NCBI GenBank assembly: GCA_963921825.1
Contig: OY997594.1
Location: 14,513,001 to 14,577,000, forward strand
Length of the DNA: 64,000 nt
Reading direction: 5' to 3'
Origin: Erodium maritimum
Lineage: Eukaryota > Streptophyta > Magnoliopsida > Geraniales > Geraniaceae
The position numbers and the translations under genes were made by a program. The notes under the pieces were generated by a model. That model made no database searches. It was given only the letters and a program-made list of their open reading frames with translations, and was not told where the DNA came from. The stretch's first letter is position 1; each line of letters begins with the position of its first letter. This document shows, one piece after another, positions 47,845-63,815 of the stretch.

Positions 47845-48169
47845 AACGAGTGTAGGAATTTTTTTTGGAGAGATTTCGATGAAGAATAGAGGAAGGGAAG
47901 CTAAAAAAAGGTGAAGAGAAGGTAAAATTCGAGTTGGGGGTGAATTGTATTTATAAAGGAATTTGGGGGTCGGCGTCGCCACGTGGCGGGTCGTGACTGG
48001 CTAGCCGACTAGTCGTTGGCGCCAGACACGACCAGCAGCGTCGTTGCCAGAACCAGCAACGACGCGCAGCCACGACCCTCCTGACACGGCTCGTAGACAC
48101 GACAAGTCGTGTCTACCCGGTCGTGTCTACGCCAGCAACGCGTAGACACGACTGTTGGAGCTGCTCTTA

Positions 48170-49303
48170 GAGACAAAAGCATGTGTCATGCCGAGGTGGT
48201 ATGTAGTTTCCAACGAGACTGTTTGGTTCGTTCTCAATACCACAACGTGTCCAAGCCAGACCACATCATCTCTCCCGCCGACGTGTCACCCTGACCAACA
48301 AATTGCCGACACATCACAGAAACACCATGACTCAAAAAGACCTTAACACCCTCCCAAGGCTCGCGGATTCCCATTAATACCGTGTGCGGCTAGCCATTCT
48401 TTACAGATCCAATTCCGTTGTTTCCCAAGGCCAATTATCCAAAATAAATAAATAATAGTGATTTTTTGTTCATTCTAAATAAATAGCACGAATGACAAAT
48501 TAATGAATAAAATGTACCATTTTATATTTTGGATGAAGATCATGCTGCTGTAACATTCAATTTGAAAACATCTCATATTATTATTATTATTTTGATTTTG
48601 AATAGTAAATTTTAAATATGAAATTTCTAAATTATTAATACTACAACACTCAATGAGATGTGCTTTGTATCATTTTTTTTAAATTAAATAGAATCGAACA
48701 AATGAGGATTGTGAGGTAGAGGACTAGAAAAGTAAACGCGACACTTTCCTTATCTTGGAATCTTAACAGTTCTCGACATCTTGTTAAGGTACCACATTTT
48801 TTTTATGAATAAAAAAAACAGAAGAATTACTTTTATTATTAATTTTATATAATCACTTAATCACTTTGGATTGGGTTTTCATATTAACGTGTTTTTTTTT
48901 TCTCATTAAATTTATATCCGCGTCTATTCATTTGGGTTTACTTGGTCAATCTCTGTTCAGTAATCTTTTTTCCTTTCCTATTTTGATTGGAATTCGTTTT
49001 TCTAATTTATTTGGTGAGTTATCAGCAATTTTCGTTTCTGGGTGGTTGGTTTTTTTATAAGAATTACGTCGTATTTGCTATACTCTGTTTTTGGAAGCCC
49101 TGGTGGATTGTAGTTCTGGGTTCAATTTGATTGATTGATTTGTGTGTTGAGGCAATTTTTCTGGGTATTGTTTTGGGTCTGTGTTGAATTTGGGGTTGAG
49201 ATAATAAAAGGGTTCTATTGTTTTTTTCTGGTTCGTGAGTTGCAGGAAAGGGAGTGTTTTGGTGAGGAAAGTTAGGTTTTTTTTGTATGATTGTTTCGAC
49301 CCA
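48170..49303 (+). promoter_or_regulatory. Intergenic and 5' region of the JMJ gene
   Basis: AT-rich, no coding feature. A TATATAA near 48846 and the T-rich stretch from 48890 to 49290 are candidates for core promoter and leader. The assignment rests on position only. Confidence 0.35.
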
Positions 49304-54051
<4,748 letters not shown>

Positions 54052-54634
54052 ACTCAGCATAGGATTTTCTGAGGGCACCGTTTTGAAGATTAATGGAGGA
54101 GATTGAGATAGGGAGAGATCGTTCTTAGCATATTTTTGGATTTACACATTTGTTAGTCCAATTTTTTCATAAATGATTTGTCCTGGACATGAATTGTGCA
54201 CCTGCAATTGCTCAAAGTGCCCAACTCTTGACCTGGATGTGGCTTACTGATTCCATAAATGCCATTAACCAGTTTCATAATCTGCTGAGGACTGTGTATG
54301 AAACTCTGCTGATCTTTATGACATAATATATGTTGATTTTAGTTCCAAACTCGCTTTTCTGGATTGAATTATGAATTTGCAGTTAGAGCTGTCGTTTCAG
54401 CTGTTTACATCAACCAAGAAAATTGAAAACAAATTTTCTGGTTACCCAAACAGACCCAGAATCCAAACAATGGATATACAAGTACAGCAGTAGTTTAAAC
54501 AAATTTTCTTGGTACCCAAACAGACCGAAAAGGCCAACATTGACAAAGTATGAATTTTCAATTCAACCTCTCTGGTTCGGAGATGAAGAACAGAGTCCCA
54601 CCGAGAAACAGAGCATGAGAACATTGTCCTGATC

Positions 54635-55375
54635 TCAGAATGCGAGCAGTAGCGCACAAGCAATCATGACGGGGACGAGAGGACTATGCGCCGGAGCTCC
54701 GTTCATAATGTCGTCGTAGATGGCAATCACCGGTGGGTCGGCGACGGCAATCTCGGGGGCTTCGGGGACGGAGACAGGAAGAGGCTGCGGGATGGGCGGA
54801 AGCGGAGAGGCCTTTTTGGGCAGCAAGGCGGAGGGGTCGCCGTATAGTTTGTAGTCGAGGACGGAAGCGACGGCGTGGACGGCGACGGAGTCGGAGGTGT
54901 AGAGGTCGGGGTGGGTGAGGCGCGTGCCGTCGAGCGTGAAGTTGGCGGAGGAGTTGCGGGTGATGAGGATGGACTTGTTGGGGAGGAGCGTGGGGAGGCG
55001 CGCGTGGTTCTTGAAGAGCAGGAGGTCGGAGAAGGAGAGGCGCTGTGGGACAATGTGGTAGGCGAAGACGAAGGGGTTCAGGATGCTGTTTCTCGGCTCG
55101 GCGGCGGCGGAGGCGGCGGAGTCGGCGGGGACGAATAGGGTGGCGCTGAATGGGAAGTCGGCTGGGTCGGCGGCGGAGAGGAGGTCGGCCCAGTTCCCGA
55201 AGTCGCCGGCGCCGATCAATGCGTCGATTATGTTGTCGAGCTGCTCCTCTTGGGTGTGCTGCGGCGGCGGAGGAGAGCGGGTGGTGGTGGCGGCAGCCGC
55301 GAGACTGATCATGATCGCCATCAGTGCGGCGGAGAGGATTGAGAGAACCGGAGATGGGTGATGAGCCATCGTCAC
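54635..55375 (-). CDS. Fasciclin-like (FAS1) arabinogalactan-type protein
   Basis: A single-exon gene of 246 aa. Residues 1-29 form a hydrophobic signal peptide, followed by a short Pro-rich spacer. A FAS1 domain covers about residues 45-180, with ATLFVPAD, NPFVFAYHIVPQRLSFSDL and the usual final box around SDSVAVHAVASVLDYKLYG. Asn-Ser-Ser and Asn-Phe-Thr sequons lie inside it. A Pro-rich linker follows, and the last 15 residues (PLVPVMIACALLLAF) are hydrophobic, consistent with a GPI-anchor signal. FAS1 proteins act at the cell surface and wall in adhesion and wall assembly. The gene is strongly GC-biased, unlike its neighbours. It ends about 0.6 kb from the JMJ stop, tail to tail, and starts head to head with the IF-3 gene. 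Confidence 0.9.
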   Translation of the reverse strand: MTMAHHPSPVLSILSAALMAIMISLAAAATTTRSPPPPQHTQEEQLDNIIDALIGAGDFGNWADLLSAADPADFPFSATLFVPADSAASAAAEPRNSILNPFVFAYHIVPQRLSFSDLLLFKNHARLPTLLPNKSILITRNSSANFTLDGTRLTHPDLYTSDSVAVHAVASVLDYKLYGDPSALLPKKASPLPPIPQPLPVSVPEAPEIAVADPPVIAIYDDIMNGAPAHSPLVPVMIACALLLAF

Positions 55376-55689
55376 CGGAGAGGTTTCTTGGAATCTTTGA
55401 AATGGATTTGAGTTTGTTTCAAAGAGACCGAAGCTTTATCAACTATAATACCCGTAATTAATTTTGGACGAGTTTGGGCCTCTGAACAGAGCTTCAGCCC
55501 AACTCAAATTTTCACGTTCCGCTGCCCAGTCTAGGCCCAATAATGTTTTCAGAATTACCCCCTCAAAGTTTCATTAAATTACATTCGCGTCCCATTCGGA
55601 GCTCTCTCTTCCTCCCTCAGATCAGTCGATAACAAAGCTTTCTCTTCACCGCACTGTAGCAGCCGTCGCCGCCGTCTGAGCTTGCAGAG
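55376..55689. promoter_or_regulatory. Shared divergent promoter and IF-3 5' UTR exon
   Basis: Only about 314 bp separate the FAS1 start codon (55375, minus) from the end of the IF-3 leader exon. A strong donor, GCAGAG|GTAAGC, lies at 55689/55690, and an acceptor ACCAG at 56097 brings the leader to ATG 56104. The IF-3 transcript therefore probably starts near 55600, leaving about 220 bp for both promoters. No TATA box is clear. Confidence 0.6.
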
Positions 55690-56103
55690 GTAAGCTGCAG
55701 AAGGATGGCTTCGCGTTTTTCTTCTTCTCGAAGTTGCTATTTTCTCTCGATTTATTTAAGTGTCCATAGGTTAGGGATTGCTTGCCTGCGTCAATGGCAG
55801 TGTTTTGATTGTTTGTTTTTCTTCTAGTTTTTTTTCACTTCATAATATTATATACGTTTTTGATTTCGCTAGTTCATCGTCCGAAAATTCTCAGCGCACC
55901 CTTGAGAATTTTAATTCCATTTCCATTTTGTGTGAGCACTTTATTTTTGCAATTTAGGTGTTTGAGGGTTTTCAAATTTTCTCCGGGAACCGATTTTCAT
56001 GAATGAATGGTTAGAGGTTTTGTTTATGGGTACTGTTTTGTGTTAAATTTCTATCCTTTGTATCCAACAAGGCCTTTGTTTAATTTGTTGAAACCAGGAA
56101 AAC

Positions 56104-59100
56104 ATGGCATTTTGGAGGAGAATCACTCAGTCTAAGCTCAGGCATTTCTCATCTCAGTTCAAGAGGACATATCTTCAAATTCCTCATGCTTCTTCACTCA
56201 ACAACATCAACACATATACAAGAACTAGTGTAGCGGAAAAACAGTATTGGTTTACTCCCAAGGGAGCCTCTGATTTCTGTAATAACATGAGGCCTTTTTC
56301 GGCTCGATCTCAGGTAGCCTTGTGGGTTTTAGTAACTAGTTGCCTTTGTGTTAAATGGGTTGCTGATAGTTAGTAGTTTTAAGTCATTATGACTTGTTTG
56401 GGCATTACTTCAATGGTTTTGGTGGTATGAGCAATAAGAGTTGATATTGTGTTGTTGAATTTCAGGGTAAGTCAACAGACAAAGAGAAACATAAACCGCG
56501 AATGAATGAACAAATTACAAGTCAATTTGTTAGGCTTGTGACAGAGGAAGGTATATGTTTTTAGTTTGATTTAACAGTTATGAAGTTCTTGAATATTTTC
56601 TGTTTGGTTTGATGCTGTAAAATTCCGTGTTAAGTTTTCATCATTATATGCCTACACCCTATTAGAGAAACCTATAGCCTAATGTTGTAAAGCTGTTATT
56701 TCTAAGTTATGTTATCATTTTATCTCTACACTCTATTTAATGGAATTAGTCTTTTTTTGGGAATTAGTCACTTTGTCTCAGAGTGAAAATTTTGTGATTT
56801 TAATGGAATGAAGAAATGCATACCACCAATAAAACAAACTTCTTAACTGAAACTTGGATGATCATGATATCTTTTTTCGGATAACTTTTGCCATCAAAGT
56901 GATATCAGAACTCAAATTTAATTTATGCAGGGCATACTGTAATCTCTAGAAATGAGGCTCTTAGACGAGCAAGGGAATTGCAGCTTGACTTGGTTGAGGT
57001 AGTAATTTTAACCATTCTTTTCTTTGCCAAGTTGTTCATAGTTAACTTTCATTAGTATCACACTTTCTGGAACCTAAAATAGGAATCTTGCAATTAGCTT
57101 CACAAATTTAACATTGTTTTTGATGCTTATTACTTTTAATTAATAAGTTGTCCATGATTGTCTGGGCCTCATTGTCAATTTGCTATGTTACTTGGGGAAA
57201 AAGTATGGTTGTTATCGATTTTGCTTTTATCATCCATCATATTAATTATATACTTGGGTCAGTTTTCAAAACTATAGTATATGGGAGAGGTAAACAGGGA
57301 TCTTTGGCAAAATTAAGTATGCATTGTTATAGCATAGCCTTCTCTGGTGGCAGTTATTATCAAACAAAATTTATGTTAATCTGCTTGTACATATAAAAAG
57401 AAATGAAAGTAGAGTTTTGATCTCCATCCTTGGTCTGCATCATAGCAACCTTCCACCTAATTCAATAGAAATCTAACTGGGCTCCAACAAGCGTCTTTGT
57501 TGTAATGATCGATATTTCAAGTTAAAGCCATCCAAGCCCTCAGAAGTTTCACTTTCAACAGTACGAACATGGTTGGTCATTATTTTTATTTCCATTTATG
57601 ACGATTAATGGCTAGTTTAGTCTACGTTTGGCAAATCACATACAAAACGGGATATGATAGAAATAAGATTGGATAGTTTACAGACTTATGTGGGGGTTTA
57701 AAAAATTATTTAAATGATATTTTACAGGTTGGTGCTCTTGTTGATCCACCTGCTTGTAAGCTCGTGGATTTGAAAAGAGAGAAGTACCTTCAACAGCAAA
57801 GGAAAAAGGAGCTTAAGAAAAAGGTTGGAGATTATTTGGTTTATGCTTTTCTGTGCACTCTTGTTTAAACATAGTAAACTAAAATCCTTTTATGAGAACT
57901 GCAACTTGGACATTCTTATTCTGATGCTTTACTTTTTTGTCAAGTTTAATGTTATGAGAGCAAATCTGCATGGCATAGATCATCTTGTTAAACATAGTCA
58001 ACTATGAATCCTAATTTTAGTATTTCTGATGACGATGAAAAAACACATGTGATTAGAAACATAGCATGTTTTTTCATAACCTCATTACTCTATCTCATAT
58101 ACGTGGCTACAAGTTTAGTCTTTGCTGTTATTAAGCAAGCTTATGGATAAGATGATGGTAAATCACTATTGCACCAATGAGTATAGTTTTGAAATATTTA
58201 TAATTATTCTCAGCCCTCTAGGTTTTGTCAGCACTTGATTTTTGGGATGCTATTAATAGATCACTTTCGTATTTTCTGCAGTCCGAGTCTACTGTGACCT
58301 TGCGAGGTGGAACTCTAAAAGAAGTTCGATTCAACAGAAAAATTGTAAGTTCTTTATTGTAAGCTCTCTTCTATCTGTGTATGCATTGTTACTCCTGACA
58401 ACTCTTCTACTCCATTTCAAATACACATTGGCTGAAGTAAAGAAACATGTTGCTGGAAATGATAATTATTCAAGGATTTTTACAATAGAAGAGCAACACC
58501 AATGAAACTAGAATTATATTCATTGTACTTCTACACACTACACCAACAAATTGTCAAATGACATAATTTTATAGTGGCCCTGTGCAGACATTTAAAAAAA
58601 ATATATAAAACCAGTATTTTTTTTGTTTCTTTTGTTGCTGTTTGTTAGAGTTTTGTTTATTTCCTATTCCTAGACCTATTATGTTTCCCTTATTCTACAT
58701 TGATTATCATTAGTATTTCCTATTTAGTATAGAGTTAATCCCTATATAAAAGGACGCTCTCATTGTATTGGAAAAAAAAACAAGAATTGTCAATAAAACG
58801 TTGTATTCAACACTGTTCTACTAGATTTTTTTTCTTGATTTGCTGGTTTTATATTTTGCTCTCTGTAACACGTGCTGACATGTGCAAAGTCTTACACAAA
58901 CGATGTTACCTTTACTAAATAGGAGTAAACTTGAACAATTTATTACTTATATTGTATTGTTGTTTCCAGGAACAAAATGACCTAAATTTCAAAGCGGATC
59001 AAGTTAAGAGACTGATAGAGCGTGGTTATCGTGTCAAGGTACTTGCTAACTTTGTAGGAACTTTCTTACAAAATTACTATTTTACCCCTGAACAAACAAA

Positions 59101-60159
59101 GTTATGAAGCCATAGAAAATGATATTCTGCTAACTAAAACCTTCATCTTCATTAATTTGGTCTTATTTGGGGATTCTTATACTCACAAGTTCTTATACAC
59201 TGATTCTAAAACAGTGTTTAGCCACAGTCCCATCAACATATGATATGGAAAGGCGCGACCTTGTTGAGTTCGAAGATCAGAACTTGGAAAAGCTGATAGC
59301 ACGTTTTTCTGACCTGGTATGCCTTGCGATGTTTCCTTGTGACTGTAGCCATTTTTTAGTATTTCTCGTCCATTCTAATGAGGAACAGTGACTCCAGATT
59401 GGAGATGTAGCTACTGTGGAATCGGATCACAGAACTAAGGGGAAGCAAGCATTTTTAATTGTGAGACATTCCAAGTTTGGCCCTCTAAAAAGCGGGAAGA
59501 AGGTAACTGTGTCAGGCAAAACCGTGGATCCGGAAGCTGCTGATCCATCTGAAGAACATACTATACTGAATGAAGAAAATCCAGATTCTGATGTTCCAGG
59601 AACTACTCCCTTACCAGCAAACACTGCTGCTCCTAAATTTCAGAATCCTAGACAAGTAGCTGACAATCCAAGCCCAAGAATGAATCCATCTCCACAAATG
59701 AAGCCTTCCTTTGAGACTGAAAATAGGTATGGCCGAAAGGAACCACCAAGAATGAATCCATCTCCCCAAATAAACCCTCCAATCGAGACTGAAAATAGGT
59801 ATGGCAGAAACGAAGCAAGCAATCGCTATGCACCAAGAAGCCCAGGCCCAAGCCTGAGAGACTCAGGTGGGTTTAAACCTATCGACAGAAGGCAACCTGG
59901 ACCAGATTCAAATTTTAATAAAAGCCCGGGTGGGAGAGACTCAGGCAGATATGAACCCCAGTTCCCTGAACAAAGAAGACAATCACGGTTTGATCCAAGT
60001 GTTGATAGTGGCCAAGGCATGAGGAACTCAGCTGGTTTTGAACCTTCATTCACTGATCAACGAAGGCAGCAACAGCAATCTGATCGAAATGTTAATGGAG
60101 ACCCGGGTGTGAGAGACTCAGTCAGGTTTGACGCACGGATTCCAAATCGAAGAAGGTAA
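56104..60159 (+). CDS. Organellar (probably mitochondrial) translation initiation factor IF-3
   Basis: Eight coding exons, 56104-56313, 56466-56550, 56931-56998, 57728-57823, 58282-58344, 58970-59038, 59215-59316 and 59398-60159, join in frame to 484 aa after a non-coding leader exon. Residues 1-70 are Arg/Ser-rich with few acidic residues, like an organelle transit peptide (MAFWRRITQSKLRHFSSQ). The IF3 N-domain (RMNEQITSQFVRLV...GHTVISRNEALRRARELQLDLVEV) and C-domain (EVRFNRKIEQNDLNFKADQVKRLIERGYRVK...) follow to about residue 240. The remaining 240 residues are a Pro/Arg/Asn-rich, disordered-looking extension with repeated ENRYGR and MNPSPQ units. IF-3 keeps the small ribosomal subunit free and checks the start codon. 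Mitochondrial targeting is inferred from resemblance to plant IF3m-type proteins. Confidence 0.92.
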
Positions 60160-60968
60160 TTTTCACCTAACCCATATGCAGCAATTGAAATCCATAGATA
60201 CAGGGTGCTTTTTTGGTTGTGGAAGTTTTTGCACATGAGAGCAATTCTTATACCCTGCATAAGATTGGGTACACTGATGTTTTGGCCAAATTAATCTATG
60301 TACTCATCATAATAATCATTCCCTGTAACCTTATTCATTCATACAATGATTTTAGTTTTTGTTACCTTATGCATCCTCAGTTTGGGTTGCTAGATACAAA
60401 TTGTGCATGTATTGTGACTTCTGTCTCGTTGGAATGTTCCATTGTATATGTTTCATATAACTGATTCATGAAATAAATCACCATTTTAACATTTGTATAG
60501 TTGTAAATTTGTGATCAACATAAATTTTAGTGAAACGGGACAGGTAAAAATATGATTGGAATAAAACATCTTACTACAGAATGATTGATAACCTACTAAT
60601 TAAATTTTGATAATGTTATTTAACATAATATAAATACTGGACTATCATGATTCATGTAATATTATCTTACAAAATATAATCATTTATCCCAATCCAGGTA
60701 AATACACAATAAATTTGAATTCTGGCAAAACATATACAATACACAAGCATATCCAATCAGTTACCAAGGAACAAATGACTTTCTCATCCTCTTTAATGTA
60801 CATCACCAAACAAAAAATTATCAGAAACCTTAACCGAGTAATGTTACAGACAGTACATGTACATATAAACCATTTTCTTCTACCTTTCCAACACTACATA
60901 TGATGAGGATTTGAACTCTGCTTCCTTCATAATTACGGGGCGATACAGATATGTAGCTTTTTATTGGC
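60160..60968. other. Convergent 3' flanks of the IF-3 and LSD1 genes
   Basis: AT-rich with no coding feature. Both genes point into it, so it holds both 3' UTRs. Confidence 0.5.
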
Positions 60969-62720
60969 TTATTTTTTGTCTGTCGTGACGCCGACAACCA
61001 CATTGCTCACCTATAATAACATTCAGGCGTTATATCCAACTTGTTTCATCACAACAAGGAAAACCGAAAGAAGACAAGCGAGTCATGAAATTACCAATTT
61101 GCCACTTTCATCAACAGACATCGGATTTTCAACTACAACAGTTTGGCTCTGAGACTGGGGCTGCAATGAAACACATATCAGAGTCAGAACTACATCGATT
61201 TATTCATCAGGTGAAGAAAACAAAAGTTTCTTGCAAATTTACTGCAGAAGTGGATGGCACTGTTCCTCCGTTAGGTCTATGTTGTGGAATAGGAACCCTC
61301 GCATTCTGTGTCTGCAAAATATAGGTAATTTCGTACAACTATCATTAAAGCAAACTCGAATCATGCACTAACTGTTCCCTTAATCAAGAAAACCAAAGAA
61401 TAAATCACCTGCCCTGAGTTTATAGAATTTTTGACAACTCTCTCTCTCTAATTTTACCCCCAATTCCGTCAACTTCTGGGTATGAAATAACGAAAATACC
61501 CTTGATTTTATGTTTCCCATGAGGGTATTTTTTGTCATTTCACCCCAAAAGTTGACGGAATTGGGGGTAAAATGAGACAACAAAAAATCTAAGGGGTTGT
61601 CAAAAACTTTTATTTAGTTGAGAATAATGCATTTTTGTCATACATAAACAACAGCAAGTTAAACATAAACAACAGAGTTGAGAACTTTTTATCCCTAGAA
61701 ACATTTGTCATACATAAACAACAGCAAGTTAAACATCTATATAGTTTTTCACTTCTGACCTCAAGACCTCCATATAACTATGGTTAAGCCCGAACCTTGC
61801 ACTGTCTCCTTAATCAAGAAAACCAAAGAACACATCGTACTTACATTGGTAACAAAGTGACAAACTGCGCATTTGACTGATGGAGCTCCAAACGGGTACA
61901 TCAGAGTTGTACGACAATGTCCACAGTTGACATGGGCGACCTGGTTGGATACTATTTCATAGCCACAAAACCAAATTTAGACCAAACAAGCCAGTAGCAG
62001 AGTTGCAACCCAAAAAGTTAAAAAATTATTAACTAAATTGAACCAACAAAAGGCGAGTTATGAATGTTACACCTGGCGCAAGGTTCACAGTGTGACAACA
62101 GGAGCATCTCACACTAGTTGCCCCACGGGTGTACATTAGCAATGTCCTGCAACCTCCACAAATAAGTTGAGCCATGTCCATCCCTGTAGAGGTACGAGAT
62201 AGACTTAGCAGGTAGAACCCCAGAAACTCTCAACTCAATTAGCTTTTTTTTTTATAAACGAAAATTACTCAATTAGCTTATAAATTGTCTTTGGTAATAA
62301 TCATCTTGTTATGTCTCTTCACATGTATGTTAAAAGCTAAGCTTCATGAGTCCTCAAGACAATGGAGGCATAATCCTTCGAAATACACTTTTCATATATA
62401 CGTCAATAATCTAAGCTAAAACAGTTCAGTTGATTCTCATTCATGTTATTCCGAGAAAAAGGCACTTAAACCTCTCAAGGTTCCACAGGAAAATATGTTT
62501 TTATTTTTTCTCATTCTTACAAGGCTTTCAAGTGCTTGATTAATATGAAAACGACAAGTGCATGATAAAATTTGCAACTTATACGGATAAAGTGGCAAGG
62601 AAATGTACCAGGAGGAGGGACTGAGGTAACTGTATTACATAGTGCACAACAAACATTTGTAGCTCCTCTTGGATAGAGAAGAACGCTCCTGCACCCACTA
62701 CACACGAGTTGGCTCTGCAT
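60969..62720 (-). CDS. LSD1: LSD1 (LESION SIMULATING DISEASE 1), triple LSD1-type zinc finger protein
   Basis: Six coding exons, 62609-62720, 62073-62183, 61845-61951, 61243-61311, 61095-61160 and 60969-61010, join in frame to 168 aa (Arabidopsis LSD1 184 aa). Three zinc fingers of the type CxxCRxLLMYxxGAxxVxCxxC start at Cys7, Cys46 and Cys84. The tail ends [30 protein letters not shown]-like, diagnostic of LSD1 rather than LOL1. LSD1 restrains runaway cell death and superoxide signalling and binds other regulators in the cytoplasm and nucleus. The start at 62720 (MQSQLVC) matches the family. A leader exon lies upstream. Intron 3 has a MITE and direct repeats. No damage is visible. Confidence 0.93.
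61378..61830. repeat. Two sets of direct repeats in LSD1 intron 3
   Basis: CCTTAATCAAGAAAACCAAA is repeated at 61378-61400 and 61808-61830 (23 bp in all). TTGTCATACATAAACAACAG, continuing for about 33 bp, is repeated near 61636 and 61706. The outer pair brackets the MITE and the inner pair, so the intron grew by local duplication around the insertion. Confidence 0.8.
61429..61607. mobile_element. Small MITE in LSD1 intron 3
   Basis: About 180 bp with inverted arms. TTTTACCCCCAATTCCGTCA on the left is matched by TGACGGAATTGGGGGTAAAA on the right, and TTTTTGACAAC marks each end. A (TC)n run lies in the left arm. Target duplication unclear. Confidence 0.75.
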
Positions 62721-63480
62721 GGCTACAATTACAGATAGTCCACATAAGAGAAATACATAGCGATTTAGATGGAATCTCATACGAAAGAACCTTTTAGCTC
62801 ACACAAGAATGACACAGTTGAATTTGCATGATGGCCCAGCTAATAAAAAGCAAATACCAAAAGAAATCGCAATAAGAAATTTTAAGACAAATTTGATTAA
62901 TGAAATTAGTGTTTATGGTCATTAGAAGGTGAAGGTTAGCCAATCGAAAAGGTGTCAATGTACTAAAGATCCCATGGTGCTTGATTAAAACAATTAGATA
63001 CTCAGCTAATTGGAGGAATTAGAAGGGGGAAACCTGATTTTTTTTAACTTCTCCTAAATTTTGTGCATGCAGACCAGATGTTGGAAATGGGATTGGAAAA
63101 AAAAAGTACACAGAGAGAATCCAAACTCAATCTACAAGGGAAATAATTAACAATATCTTCCCACGAGCTCAACCAACCAGAAAAATGAAAAGACCAATTC
63201 AAAATTACCTCTTTTGCTTCAACAAAACCAACCTCGCGATCTCCCGCTACCCAAAAAGAAGCCTGATTTCTTCAAATTGAAGAAGCAATCGAAGCAGCAG
63301 AAGAAGCCCAGATCAAATTCAACCACGAACGAAACAGAAGAAGGAAAAAAAAAAATCAGAAAATGGGTCCAGCGCTTACCTCGAAGCTTCCAAATAATCG
63401 ACCTTTACCGTGAAGAGATACGCGGAGAATTTAGTGTACGAATACGAAGAAAAATCCCCCCCCGCGGATTAGGGTCAAAG
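62721..63480 (-). promoter_or_regulatory. LSD1 leader exon and leader intron
   Basis: A poly-purine/pyrimidine-rich segment at 63210-63480 is the likely 5' UTR exon. Two donors are possible on the minus strand: GAG|GTAATT after 63209 and GAG|GTAAGC near 63380. An intron would then run to just upstream of ATG 62720. The exact leader cannot be chosen from sequence. Confidence 0.45.
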
Positions 63481-63815
63481 AAAAGCAATTAATTTTGGGG
63501 ATTATAAATATTTTTGAATCCGAGTCGTAAATGATTGGAATTAATAATAAGGAATAATGCGGTACAGTTTTGGATATCGGCTTGTAGATGGAAAAGAGGA
63601 CGACGAACAAGAAATTGAATTTATTTAATATGTAGCTATTAATGTCGGGATTGGGATCTTAGAACATTTCAACGACAAAATATAAGCATAGCTTAAAGGC
63701 AAATCCTTCCGTACCTTTCCCTTCCCGTTTAGTATTTGCATATACACCCCTTTAACTTCTGCGTTATTATATTTTGGGTAGTCACACTTCTTTCGGGGAA
63801 GGATAGTTACACATA

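Larger units (their letters stand above)
45767..48166 (-). mobile_element. PIF/Harbinger-type element, 2.4 kb, two Myb/SANT genes, no transposase
   Basis: The ends are GAGCATCTCCAATGG and, from the right, GAGCAGCTCCAACAG, with the 3-bp target duplication TTA at 45764-45766 and 48167-48169. TTA and a GAGCATCTCC-type end are hallmarks of PIF/Harbinger/Tourist elements. The subterminal regions are full of GTGTCTA-type repeats. Inside, on the minus strand, are two separate coding units, each with its own TATAAATA. Autonomous relatives carry a Myb-like ORF1 and a DDE transposase; the transposase is absent here, so this element would need one from elsewhere. Confidence 0.9.

Noticed and set aside
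54727-55138. Additional frames on both strands over the FAS1 gene
   Set aside because: These are GC-driven shadows. Only the 246-aa frame has signal peptide, FAS1 boxes and C-terminal anchor signal.
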